Source of the DNA: Cylindrotheca closterium
Taxonomy: Eukaryota; Bacillariophyta; Bacillariophyceae; Bacillariales; Bacillariaceae
Length of the DNA stretch: 64,000 nt
Direction: 5' to 3'
Assembly: GCA_933822405.4 (NCBI GenBank)
Contig: CAKOGP040000335.1
Location: forward strand, 248,001-312,000
In this document: piece after piece, positions 1 through 9,602 of the stretch
Position numbering within the stretch: position 1 is the first letter of the stretch
How the letters are laid out: each line of letters opens with the position of its first letter
Translations under genes and position numbers: made by a program
Notes under the pieces: generated by a model
Seen by the model: only the letters and a program-made list of their open reading frames with translations
What the model was told of the DNA's origin: nothing
Databases searched by the model: none

Positions 1-401
1 TCTTGCACCGAGAACCCGCTTTCGTCGAATCGATGAAAACGCCCACATGATGGACCCGTCAAAAGCAAAGCGTGAGAATGACAAGTCGGATAGTGTTCCT
101 CGCTGACCATGCTAGCGTTCCAACGGGGAGCATCACCCGGGTATGCTGTTGTCAAAACAATATTCCAAGTGTCGTATTGAAAACTTTTCTGCTCCACGTT
201 TGGACAGAAGTGGACTTTGAATGGCCAATGAGATCGCTGATTGGTTGGGTCAACAATTTTGACAAATGGATTGTCAGCAGAGCCATCTGGAGACAATCCC
301 CGCTCTTTTGCTTCCATCATGAAATTGACGATTCGTTCGCGGGGATTAGGATCACGTTTTCCCAAATCCAGAGAATTCATGGAACCCATTATTTCATCCA
401 T
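1..401 (-). CDS. Partial unknown gene running off the window edge
   Basis: An open minus-strand frame runs from about 567 to the window edge with no internal stop. Its first Met is at 401, giving at least 133 residues. The translation is coding-like: a charged N-terminus, then an aromatic and Cys/His-containing stretch with HWPFKVHFCPN and QYDTWNIVLTTAYPGDAP. The frame is also open upstream of 401 with a Ser/Thr/Glu-rich sequence up to a stop near 568, so the true start may lie in another exon; CCATCAG near 556 could be an acceptor. I do not recognise the family. The competing plus-strand frame over the same bases is not protein-like. The gene abuts a transposase remnant at about 567, so its 5' end may have been displaced or cut by insertion. 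The 3' end lies outside the window. Confidence 0.5.
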   Translation of the reverse strand, partial: MDEIMGSMNSLDLGKRDPNPRERIVNFMMEAKERGLSPDGSADNPFVKIVDPTNQRSHWPFKVHFCPNVEQKSFQYDTWNIVLTTAYPGDAPRWNASMVSEEHYPTCHSHALLLTGPSCGRFHRFDESGFSVQ

Positions 402-566
402 CTTGTTAGTGCTCTGATCGAATATTGTTTCTACTTCAAATGCGATCTTCTTCGGGGTTCGTTTATCTTTGATAGTGCTGTTGGTGGCTTCTTGTTTGTT
501 GAAGGGCTCGCTGGTGATATGATCCTCCTCTGGACTCTCGTTGGTAGAGGAAGAGCTGATGGTACA

Positions 567-1082
567 GAGATTTTAGCTTTCACTGCTGATGGAGTCGACT
601 TTTCAAAGTGGGAGATCAGTCATCCGCTTTTCCCGCAAGACAACACTGCTTGTTCCCACAAAATGAAACATTGTGCTGCAAAGTATGTCATTTTGCTTGC
701 TACTTACCAATCTCAAATTCTCCATATCGAAGGTCCCTGCAAAGGAGGAGTCAACGACAGTAAAATGCTGAAAGAGAGCGGCATTATGGAAAAACTCAAG
801 GCAAACAACAAAGTTTGTATTGTTGACCGTGGTTTTCATATGACGGAAAAAGAATTTGAGGCCTGCTTATCGTTCCCAGACCTTATGGACAGCAAAGAGT
901 TGCACTCTCACAAGACACGAGCAAGATTGCGCCAAGAAACATTCAATGCTCGCTTGAAGGCATTTGCTGTTCTTTGCCACACTTTCCCAGGTAGCTTCGA
1001 AAAGCACAGTTTGGTCTTAAAGGCTGTTGCAATCACTATACAATACCAAATGGACCATGGGTCCCCATTGTATGAAGTCTAG
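567..1082 (+). pseudogene. Truncated DDE (Harbinger-like) transposase remnant
   Basis: About 171 residues match the C-terminal half of a DDE-superfamily endonuclease of the HARBI1/DDE_Tnp_4 kind. The pattern is TADGVDFSKWE, then CSHKMKHCAAKY, a G-rich GPCKGGVNDS turn, IVDRGF, KTRARLRQETFNARLK, and the C-terminal QYQMDHGSPLYEV. The likely acidic triad is the Asp of ADGVDF, the Asp of VDRGF and the Glu of RQETFN, all present. The N-terminal helix-turn-helix half is absent: upstream of 567 the same frame is only the antisense of another gene, and no good start Met lies at the boundary. I infer a 5'-truncated, probably inactive copy. No terminal inverted repeats or target-site duplication could be assigned by eye. 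Confidence 0.65.
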
Positions 1083-1230
1083 AGTACCGGTACCAGTTAC
1101 AAATTAAATAAAGTAAAATGTAGGAAATTTCCAAGATTTCATTTTTTAAAACGTTGGAAATCGGACAATATTTGATTAAAAAGCGAAGATTATTATCCCG
1201 AAATGTCGAAAAAAGTGCTCAAACGTGTAG

Positions 1231-1413
1231 GTGGTAGAACGTGGTAGAATGTGGTAGAATGTGGTAGGAATGTGGTAGAATGTGGTAGAATGTGGTAAGA
1301 ATGTGGTAGAATGTGGTAGAATGTGGTAGGATGTGGTAGGAATGTGGTAGGAATGTGGTAGGAATGTGGTAAATTGTGGTAAATTGTGGTAAATTGTGGT
1401 AAATTGTGGTAGT
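1231..1413. repeat. Minisatellite, about 18 units of GTGGTAGAAT-type
   Basis: A tandem array of 10-11 bp units. The left part is GTGGTAGAAT with GTGGTAGGAAT and GTGGTAAGAAT variants (13 units). It changes to five shorter GTGGTAAATT-type units at the right end. The switch in unit type suggests separate expansions. The array reads as a low-complexity His/Thr/Pro/Tyr frame on the minus strand in more than one frame, which is a consequence of the repeat and not a gene. Confidence 0.95.
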
Positions 1414-2092
1414 GAGCGGTCACTTAGGACATTCGAAACATCTAAATCGAATTGGACACACATTTATATGTCGCAGAGAGTCTCTTTTAAGCAAATTGCA
1501 GAATACTGGGATTTCCAGTGCAAAAGTTGTACCGAAAAAAAATAGTCGTTGATTCTCTGCAGAAATGCCTATAAATACAAAGGAATTCCAATCTTTTCTT
1601 CTAATTGTTTCATTTTAACGATAAATAATTTTAACTGCCACTGCGAACCCGGCACTTCTAGAAACTCTGAATCAGCCGATTTTTACAGATTTACCACTTT
1701 TTCGGGAGTGTTCCAGTACGAGTAAATATTTCGCACTCACTTTTTACATTTATATGTGGGATTCGGCTTGAAATAAGCGTTGCCAAAGATTTGCTTGACA
1801 AGAATTCCTTCACAAAGGGTGAGTCACGCCACTATCGCGGTGCTTACTGTAGCTTGAAACTTCGTGGAAGCTAATACATGCGCACTTTGCGAAGATACCG
1901 AAGAGACGGAAGGAGGATGTAATCAACGAGAAAAGTCCAGCATCATGGAATTAAAATATATAAGAAAAAACTAATACAATACCCTAGAGCATGCGCAGAG
2001 GTATCCCATTCATTACTATACTATAAAAGTGACATGGACGTGGTGGTCAATATGATGATTCTGGTTCGACCACGGCGTGGCTGTAAGACACC
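1414..2092. other. Intergenic; diverged copy of the downstream flank of the 4-TM genes
   Basis: No gene seen. From about 1860 to 2092 the sequence resembles 3560-4095, sharing the GAGACGGAAGGA and CTAATA blocks, then GGTATC(C/T)CATT, CAATATGATG and TTCTGGTTCGACC just before the stop codon. It therefore represents the 3' flank of the duplicated 4-TM unit. Confidence 0.6.
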
Positions 2093-3106
2093 TTAGTTGC
2101 GGTTACCGACACAGCAGCAAGACATTTCCTCACGAGGGTAAGTCTCCTTGGTCATGATTCCCTTCTTGATCTCAACAGACAAGAAAACAGATGGGTACAC
2201 CCACAACAAAGTGAAGATAGCAGTGAGGACGTAGTTGACGATCATGTAAGTGTTGAATGCTGTTTCAAGCTCATCCTGGTTATTGGTCGACCAGGCTTCG
2301 TCGTCAGTTTGTGTTTCGACCCAGTCTAACAACTCCTCAAACATTTGATGTTGAAGGACGATGGAAATGATCAAGTTCAAGATGGACCAGAGGACGTAGA
2401 GGGCGACCTACAGTAGAGAGTGAAAGAATAACAGCAAAAGTAAGTGGCGTCGTAATGATTGAAGTGAAGCAAGAGCGGTAGCAGGGTGACAATTTCACAA
2501 CTAGAAACACTTTTGAGACCGGTGGAAAAATCAAATGCTGTTTCCAACTCACCATGAAGAAGTTGAAAATGATAGCACCAACAAGAGCAACAACAGTCAT
2601 GATAATATGAACAATGCCAATAGCAAGAAGGCTGGTGTTGTGATCATTAACAATTTGTTCCAATTCAGGGTATGCTTCAGACTGGAAGGCTCGGTTGAGT
2701 GCAGGATTGACAAGTCCAATGATGGTAAAGATGAGAGAGATGATGCACAACACTATCACCGCACGGCGGTAGTCACAGCTACGGTAGGTGTTTGGGAAGC
2801 AGGATTGTAGATTGAGTCCTCAATGGTCAGGTAACAATTTATTCAAACCGAGGCAGAACCAGACTTACCATCCTCCGCAGCACCTCCCACCTTGCTTGGC
2901 TTGCTCGCGCATGGGTACTGGCTCTTGCTTGGGCATTTCGGGTTGTTGGTTTCCTTTCTGAGCATGACAACAGCAATAACCAGAAAGAGAATAGTTTCAA
3001 ATAGAAAAGGAACCAACAAGAGTTCGTATCACGATTTTTTGTGAGCCAAAGGTTAGTATTAGGAAAGAAACTGCGATCTCTCAACCCAAGGTAATCTTAC
3101 CTCCAT
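2093..3106 (-). CDS. Four-TM membrane protein, tandem copy 1
   Basis: Four exons on the minus strand: 3106-3101, 2957-2869, 2778-2553 and 2407-2093. All junctions are GT-AG (donors GTAAG, GTAAG, GTGAG) and give 211 residues. The first exon is only ATG GAG. The N-terminus is short and polar, with a Cys cluster (GGRCCGGCCDYRR) right before TM1 that could be a lipidation or metal site. There are about four hydrophobic segments (AVIVLCIISLIFTIIGLV; two adjacent in the middle; one near YMIVNYVLTAIFTLLWVYP). The acidic loop between TM3 and TM4 contains TDDEAW. The C-terminus ends MSCCCVGNRN, a second Cys cluster. I do not recognise the family; overall shape resembles small tetraspan proteins. It is the sister of the gene at 4096-5107, with the same exon phases and a 226-nt third exon in both. 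Copy 1 has six extra residues in exon 2. Confidence 0.85.
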
Positions 3107-3384
3107 TGCTATTTATGATTCGAGTCTCGATTGAGGAATAGGGGGGCAGTTGCTTGTTGCTTTGCAGTTGTGGCAAACTTTGTGATGTCAAGCGAACGCA
3201 AGACACAGTGAAATTGTGAGAGTCGATTCATGCAGTGGCGTATGTCGTACAAATATTTTCATAATATATATCGGGATTATATGATGTCGCACCGACTTTT
3301 TACATTATGTAGGATTCATCCTTCGGACTAGAGGTATAATGCAAATCATCGGACCACGCTGTACTGTAGCGTGCTGAACCAGGT

Positions 3385-3682
3385 GCCTACAGTATTGGTA
3401 CCTGGTACCATGGTGTACCATGGTACTCGCGTTCGGAAGCAAGGACTCTTGGTGGAAGTTCGGTCGGACGTCGGACGGACACCGGACAGGTTATTCACGA
3501 TTTCAGTTGATTGATTCACCATTATTCATTGGTTTTGTTTCATGACTTCGCTACTTGTTGAAACCACACATGCATGCACGAAGGCCGATACATGTCCATT
3601 ATACAAAACCACTGAGGAGACGGAAGGAGCGACACAGTCAACAAAAAGGTTCCAAGATAAACGAATTGACTAATAAAGAGGA
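3385..3682. repeat. Direct repeat unit 1 (~298 bp)
   Basis: Begins GCCTACAGTATTGGTACC and ends before the next GCCTACAG at 3683. It contains a GGTACC/CCATGG-rich imperfect palindrome (about 3397-3426), GTTCGGAAGCAAGGACTC, and the block shared with the 3' flanks of both 4-TM genes. It is nearly identical to 3683-3966, so the duplication is recent. Confidence 0.9.
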
Positions 3683-3966
3683 GCCTACAGTATTGGTACC
3701 ATGGTGTACCACGGTACTCGCGTTCGGAAGCAAGGACTCTTGGTGGAGAGTTCGGTCGGACGTCGGACGGACACCAGACAGGTTATTCACGATTTCAGTT
3801 GATTCACCATTATTCATTGGTTTTGTTTCATGACTTCGCTACTTGAAACCACACATGCATGCACGAAGGCCGATACATGTCCATTATACAAAAGCACTGA
3901 GGAGACGGAAGGAGCGACACAGTCAACAAAAAGGTTCCAAGATAAACGAATTGACTAATAATGAGG
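3683..3966. repeat. Direct repeat unit 2 (~284 bp)
   Basis: Second head-to-tail copy of 3385-3682, with a few small indels (shorter GGTACC palindrome, one GATT fewer, one GTT fewer). It runs into the 3' flank of the second 4-TM gene. The overlapping plus and minus frames through the two units are near-identical to each other because of the repeat and are not taken as genes. Confidence 0.9.
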
Positions 3967-4095
3967 ACGACCGCAGAGCAGTCAAGTCCGTGCTCGGAGA
4001 GGTATCTCATTACTCAAAATATTACAAAACCGACATGCATGTGGCCAATATGATGGTTCTGGTTCGACCGCGACGTGACGGTAAGACCTGCAAGT

Positions 4096-5107
4096 CTAGT
4101 TGCGGTTAGAAACGCAGCAACAAGACATTTCCTCGCGAGGATAAGTCTCCTTGGTCATGATTCCCTTCTTGATCTCAACGGACAAGAAAACAGATGGGTA
4201 CACCCACAACAAAGTGAAGAGAGCAGTGATGACGTAGTTGATAATCATGTAAGTGTTGAATGCTGTTTCAAGCTGGTCCTGGTCAGTGGTACCCCAAGCG
4301 GCGTCGTCAGTTTGTGCATCAACCCAGTCCAACAAATCCCCAACCATTTGCTGTTGAAGGACGATGGAGATGATCAAGTTCAAGATGGACCAGAGAACGT
4401 ACAGGGCAACCTGGAGAGTGAAACAATGGAAACTTAGTACATAAATCATTGAGAGATTGCACACGCAAACGAACCCCAATAGTAACAAAGACACAATCAT
4501 CCCAGAGGCCTACAAAAGATGGTACGTCAGCAATTCCAATGATCTTTGTGAAACTTACCAAATAGAAGTTGAAAATGATGGCACCAACAAGAGCGATAAC
4601 AGTCATGACGATGTGAACAATGCCAATGATAAGAAGGCTGGTGTTGTGATCCTTGACAATTTGTTCCAATTCAGGGTACTCTTCGGCCTGGAAGGCTTGA
4701 CTGAGAGCAGGGTTGACAATTCCAATGATGGAGAACACGAGAGAGATGATGCATAGGACAATGACGGCACGACGGTAGTCACAGCTGAAATAGGATGTGT
4801 TTGGAAGGAATTGTTGAGTGAGTTAATAATCATAGAAGATGTTAGATTAAAAAGACCCTACGATCGTTTCCAAACACAGAGGGAGACTTACCATCCTCCA
4901 CAGCACTTTCCACCTTGTTTTGCTTGCTCGTGCATGGGCACTTCAGCTTGTTGATTTCCTTTCTGAACAGACCATAATGAAAGGCAGCAAAAATGGGGAC
5001 AAACCGAACGTCAAAAGCAATGATTGAGGACAACAACAAGCAAGTGTTAGTTGTCGATGCATCTTTATGGAACAGCTTCCCCGCGATATACCCTATCTTA
5101 CCTCCAT
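4096..5107 (-). CDS. Four-TM membrane protein, tandem copy 2
   Basis: Four exons: 5107-5102, 4962-4892, 4784-4559 and 4410-4096, all GT-AG, giving 205 residues. The two-codon first exon, the split Gly-Cys codon at the exon 2/3 join and the exon 3 length (226 nt) are the same as in the neighbour at 2093-3106. The product has the Cys-rich pre-TM1 stretch (GGKCCGGCCDYRR), four hydrophobic segments, an acidic loop with TDDAAW and the MSCCCVSNRN tail. Sequence is conserved nearly throughout, and differences are mostly conservative, as expected for a functional paralogue pair. Family not recognised. Introns differ far more than exons, which supports both copies being under selection. Both Cys clusters face the same side if four TMs are correct. 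Confidence 0.85.
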
Positions 5108-5512
5108 GGTGTAGTTTGATGTATTTGAGTATCTAGAAGAGATGAATTACTGTTAGTGGTTGTGGTTGTGGCTTTCACAATCAATGAACAGCAGGCGAAA
5201 ATATAAAACGAACTTGAGTTCCGATTTTGGATTTCACATCACAGCTTTGTGATGACACCCGCGTTGGGTCGATACATGCGTGTACTGTACCAGTACCACA
5301 GTATACGTAGCTCTACGCGTTTCTGGAACAATTTAGTATTCCTACACGACACGGAAATTCAAGTTGATCACTTGGCAAAAAGACACGCCACATTTCCGAG
5401 TCAGTCCGATATGGTTTCTGCTCATGTTCCCAAATAGAAATCCCCCAAAACATGAACCCTTTCCTATCTCAAACAGGGTGTCACTCCTCCTCTTTGGAGT
5501 GGAAAATAGGCA
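5108..5512. other. Intergenic between 4-TM copy 2 and the NRDE gene
   Basis: No gene supported. A GTACTGTACCAGTACC-type GTAC-rich stretch lies near 5281-5300. The region must hold the divergent promoters of the minus-strand 4-TM gene and the plus-strand NRDE gene. Confidence 0.5.
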
Positions 5513-6457
5513 ATGTGCATAACCTTTGCTGCAAGCAACGTTGCCGGTGGAAGGTTCCCAATCGTTGTAGCACTCAATCGAGATGAGAATCCAGAGCGAC
5601 AAACTGCACCACTGAGTGAATGGGAATACGAGCAGCAGGACGGGGCGAGTTGCCAAATTATTGGCGGACAGGACTTGGAATCCAAAGGGACATGGTTTGG
5701 TTTCTCCAAAGAACACCAACGCTTTGCTGTTTTGACTAATCGACGGCGACGATCGGATCTTTCTCAAGCTGCATGGGAAGAACGCCGTTGTCGTATGGAA
5801 CAGCAAGATACTAATCAACAGCAAAAGAAGCCAAGACATTCATACGACGGATTAAAGTTATCCATAGGTGTCAACTACAAGTCTCGGGGACTCTTGGTAT
5901 GCGATGTTCTGAAAGATGGGTACGAATTTTCCAAGAACCAAAAGGGATCATTCTACCGACCATTCAACCTGCTACTAGGATCCACAAAAGATGGACTGGT
6001 GCATGTTTCGGAAGACAATCTAGATCACAATGGATTTAAACTCACAGGGGAATCCGTTTACGCCATGACCAATGCGGATGATGTGAATCCACCATGGCCC
6101 AAGGCAGTCCGGGGAAAGAAGTTGTTTGAAGAGGTCCTTGATGGCATATCTGCAGAAGATACTGCCGAAACAGTCGCAGACAAGCTCTTTCAAGTCGTCC
6201 TTCTAGATTCCAAGCAATTTGCACTTTCAGAACAATCAGAAGACGAACGCGCTCAAGGGGACGATGTTGCTCAATTGACGGGACCCATTTTCCTTCCAAA
6301 GAATGAAGTTTGGCATACGCTTTCATCGACTGTACTCATTGTGGACGCAAACCAAGTCGCTACCATTGTGGAGTGGTCACATCCGCTTTGTCGGGATGGG
6401 AAAGATGCTCCAACCAAGACTCAAGTAAAATGCGATAAACTAGTTTCACGGGAGTAG
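5513..6457 (+). CDS. TANGO2-like NRDE protein
   Basis: A single-exon 314-residue protein starting MCITF. It has the family's eponymous NRDE motif at residues 22-25 (VVALNRDENPERQ), followed by the Trp-containing GTWFGF segment and FAVLTNRR; the SRGLLVCDVL block comes later. The family (PF05742, TANGO2) is typically 250-320 residues, so the protein is full length. Human TANGO2 has been linked to Golgi/ER organisation and to haem and lipid handling; the biochemical reaction is not settled. Cys2 directly after the initiator Met fits the suggestion of an N-terminal-nucleophile fold. The start was chosen because MCITF is the conserved N-terminus of the family. No targeting peptide is evident. Confidence 0.9.
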   Translation: MCITFAASNVAGGRFPIVVALNRDENPERQTAPLSEWEYEQQDGASCQIIGGQDLESKGTWFGFSKEHQRFAVLTNRRRRSDLSQAAWEERRCRMEQQDTNQQQKKPRHSYDGLKLSIGVNYKSRGLLVCDVLKDGYEFSKNQKGSFYRPFNLLLGSTKDGLVHVSEDNLDHNGFKLTGESVYAMTNADDVNPPWPKAVRGKKLFEEVLDGISAEDTAETVADKLFQVVLLDSKQFALSEQSEDERAQGDDVAQLTGPIFLPKNEVWHTLSSTVLIVDANQVATIVEWSHPLCRDGKDAPTKTQVKCDKLVSRE

Positions 6458-7102
6458 CAGTCACAACTTGGAGAGTATGTATGGGTAGAACGGGGCGCAC
6501 ATTCTTTGGAATCGTTGATATACTGTTAACAACTGTTTCATCGCTGTGCAAGACTTTACCACCAAAACTGGATGCTTCTTCTTGCTACATTGACGACGAA
6601 CAAGCCTGAGATCTGATGAGCATAACAACACGACCACACAACCTATCTCATGGAACATTCCTATGGTCCCACATGGATCCCTTGTTGGCAAGTTCTTCAT
6701 TCGATTGCAGTATGATTCCAGCAGCGGAAAGATCGCCGATTCCAATCGTACTAGATGGCTTTCCTAAACTCAAATGAAATACAATTGATAAATTGGCGTG
6801 CTGAGACTATAGCTTTGGTAGAAAGCATCGTAATGGAATGCGATTTGTGGAAGAAAAAGTAAGGGCCAAATATATCTCTTCATCCTTGCTCTTGTCTGTC
6901 TGATGAACGTGTAGGTAGAATGCATTGACCTTCACTCCAGTTCTCAGTTTCGCCAATCACACAAACTTCGCGCCATCCATTTTTTGGCGCAAACTTTTTC
7001 GACACAATCGACCGTAGAACAAATACACGGCACACAACCACTCCACACTCCATTTTCATTTCCATTTCCATTTTCATCTTCATCTTCCTTCTGAGTTCCA
7101 CC
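6458..7102. other. Intergenic, with pyrimidine-rich leader
   Basis: No gene supported. The last ~50 bases before the next start (about 7049-7092) are a pyrimidine-rich run of CATTTTC/CATTTCC/CATCTTC units on the plus strand, followed by CACCATGCC. This looks like the 5' UTR or core-promoter region of the acidic-protein gene. Confidence 0.5.
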
Positions 7103-7819
7103 ATGCCTCCCCTCCCTCAAGAAGATACTGTTGCCGTCCCTTTGCCTGTCGACCAGGGCATTGATATTGCCAAGGTCATGAAATCAGAAGGCCCCATTGT
7201 CGATGCCGTCGTCTTGTCGGCTGCGGACAATGCTGTCAAAGCCATTCGATTGGACACGACCCCCAAGAATCAAATGGTTGCCAAGACTTTGGGTGGCCCG
7301 TTCACTTTCCTTGGTCAATACGAAGATGAAGGCTTGATGATTATGGTCCGCCGGGATCCTGATGACAATCTTCCAACAAACCCACACAAGTTGCAACCTC
7401 CCTTCAATGAAACAACCGTCAAGGGAGATATTCTCCTGCTCAAGGTGGCTCCCGAAAGCCCCGAAGAAGAAAATTCAGAAGTTTTCAAGCCCAACGAAGA
7501 ATTCTTTCTCAGCTATACCAAAGAGGAATACGAAGTCTTTGCTGCCCGCAAAGATATTGTCGCTGTGACGCCTTCTAATTCGGAAGAGGCCATGGACGAA
7601 GAAGATCCCGTTGCCAGTGGGGAGGAAGAAGAGGACGATGAAGAAGTTGAAGGGGAAGACGACAGTGAAGACGAAGATGAGGCCGGAGGATTCATGGCGA
7701 TGCTCATGGGAAATGTACTTCAACGGTTTGAACAAGACAACGGTCGCCAACCCAATGAGGAAGAACTCAAGGCTCTAGAATCTGCCATCTCTGAAAAACT
7801 TGGCGGAATGGGGGCCTGA
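7103..7819 (+). CDS. Acidic protein of unknown function
   Basis: A single-exon, 238-residue protein with a good start context (CACCATGCC). Residues about 1-125 form a globular-looking domain (VVLSAADNAVKAIRLDT, then GGPFTFLGQYEDEGLMIMVRRD and LLLKVAPESPEEE). Residues about 160-200 are almost wholly Glu/Asp. The C-terminal part, FMAMLMGNVLQRFEQDNGRQPNEEELKALE, looks like two amphipathic helices. I recall similar N-terminal domains in algal and giant-virus proteins of unknown function, but this cannot be verified here. The acidic tract suggests binding to a basic partner such as histones or RNA-binding proteins; that is inference. No membrane segment or signal peptide. Confidence 0.8.
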   Translation: MPPLPQEDTVAVPLPVDQGIDIAKVMKSEGPIVDAVVLSAADNAVKAIRLDTTPKNQMVAKTLGGPFTFLGQYEDEGLMIMVRRDPDDNLPTNPHKLQPPFNETTVKGDILLLKVAPESPEEENSEVFKPNEEFFLSYTKEEYEVFAARKDIVAVTPSNSEEAMDEEDPVASGEEEEDDEEVEGEDDSEDEDEAGGFMAMLMGNVLQRFEQDNGRQPNEEELKALESAISEKLGGMGA

Positions 7820-7995
7820 TTTAAAAATTCTTTTGTTGTATGAATAGATTGAAAATTTATAATATAAACTTTTATGATTTTGGGAATACTGGTATTTTTA
7901 AAAAAAGTCTAAGTCATGTTATATTTGTGTACCGAAAAACAAAGCATTGTGCTCGTTCTTACGCTCGGTAGAAAAAAGCACAGAATATGTATCCT

Positions 7996-9017
7996 CTACA
8001 ATCCTGCTTCCCGACGTTCCTGAATCCACTTCTTCGCGTCAATTGCGACATCCCCGCCCAACTGCGAAGGAACAAGGTCCTTGGTAAGGCCAACTTCTTC
8101 CAAAATTTTCAGGACCTTTTCCTTGGATCCTGAATGCACTCGAATACGCTTCTTCAGGATTTCTCCCATGAAGAATTTGAGAATAGGAAAGACGACCGAG
8201 AAAATTCTAGGCGGATGGCAAATGTGAAACGCCGAGACTCGAACTGGAATGCAGTTGCGAAGGCTGTCCGTATTGAGTTTCATGAGTTTCTTGTCCATTT
8301 GTTTCAGACTGACATGGTGTGGCCACACGACAGCCACTATACCCTTCTTTTGGGTCTCCTCGTCCTCTAGCATGGAATGTAAGACATACCAAAAGGCACG
8401 GCACATGCTCTTGGCTTCGTATGCGGTGGGATCTTGTTTGGAAGGGTCTACAAACAGAATGGATCTTCCTGTTGGATCAACTTTGCCGGTGAAATTCATA
8501 AAGCCTTGGGCCAAGGCGACTTCATCATCCCGCAAGGCCTTATCGACCGTCAAAGGTTCAAAAGCTCGCTCTTCTCCAAAAACCACGACTCTTTGCACCC
8601 AATAGTGGCAGTACCGTTTGGCGGCAAGCTGAAAAAGATATGTTAGGTGAGATTTGAGATAGATGGAGACAGATACGTTATTGGTTTCTTGTCAAGATTA
8701 CGATCATAAGATTTCGCACTTACATCCGCATTGAAGACTTCACATCGCAAAAACATGAGCTTGAAAGCGTCATTCAACAACTCTGGACACTTCTCTTCAG
8801 CCTTCAACAAACAAGGTTTTTCTTCGTCCGAAATCTTTGCAACCTCTTCTTCAAAAGCCTTCAACTTTGCAGCAATCAACTCGGCAGATTCAATCGGGTG
8901 ACCTTGACCGTAAAGGTCGCGCTCGGTACACGGCACATCAGGGGGTGCAGACGACATGACTTTGGTTTCTTCTCCTTTCTGTTTCGTTGTGGTTTTGGTT
9001 CGCATAGTAGTCATCAT
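7996..9017 (-). CDS. CRAL-TRIO (Sec14-like) domain protein
   Basis: Two exons on the minus strand, 9017-8724 and 8628-7996, joined in frame across a 95-bp GT-AG intron, give 308 residues. An internal Met (MSSAPPDVPC, residue 21) is an alternative start. The first exon carries the helical CRAL-TRIO N-terminal region (ELIAAKLKAFEEEVAKISD, with LLNDAFKLMFLRCEVFNAD as the usual LLRFLRAR-like step). The second carries the lipid-binding fold: RSILFVDPSK, AKSMCRAFWYVLHSMLEDEETQKKG, ISAFHICHPPRIFSVVFPILKFFMGEILKKRIRVHSG, then DVAIDAKKWIQERR. The family shuttles phosphoinositides or other hydrophobic ligands between membranes. The specific ligand cannot be told. No transmembrane segment, so cytosolic or peripheral. 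Confidence 0.8.
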
Positions 9018-9602
9018 TAATTGGACTGGTGCGACTCAAATGCATTGCTATGCGAGCACGTTGTTTGGAAATGTGGACTCTTCACAGCGCTGGAAACGAT
9101 CAGACATGCAATAAAAAGCTCATTGCTACAATGATGTAATCAATTTCTGGCCTCTGCCAGCTTTTGTTCTACGCGGATCTTTTCTAGTTATTGGTGCTGG
9201 TGATCCTCCTCTCTCCTCCGGCCGCAGGTGGCTGGTGCTGGCTGCTGGCACCATTTCTTTATTATACCTTTCGCATTGCGTCGAGGATGATACACCCAGT
9301 CTTTGGGGTCCTGTAATAGCTACATGCTAGGACTGTATTAACCTGTTGGTCTAATAATACTCTTCAATAATTCCTGATTGTGTCATTGGCGCCAAGTTTG
9401 AAGTTGAATTGTCCAAGATCGATTAGATTCTTACATTTGACCTCTTCGACTATTCTGAGCACCGTTTGTTTTTCAGTCTTGTTTCTTGAGAACCCGCAGT
9501 CCAGGTAACCAACCACACAACACAAAAGTTGAAAGTTGCTTGCTCTATCAGGTCAACCGTGGACCTGAGTTCAGACTAGAAACAAGGATATAAGAGAGAA
9601 AG
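9018..9602. other. Intergenic
   Basis: No gene seen. A G/C-rich stretch near 9190-9252 contains repeated GGTGCTGG/GGTGGCTGG words. The divergent promoters of the CRAL-TRIO gene and the membrane-protein gene must lie here. Confidence 0.4.

Noticed and set aside
72..566. Plus-strand open frame continuous with the transposase
   Set aside because: No protein-like features, no ATG at its start, and the opposite strand reads as a coherent protein.
1176..1463. Minus-strand His/Thr/Pro/Tyr-rich frame
   Set aside because: A product of the GTGGTAGAAT minisatellite, open in more than one frame.
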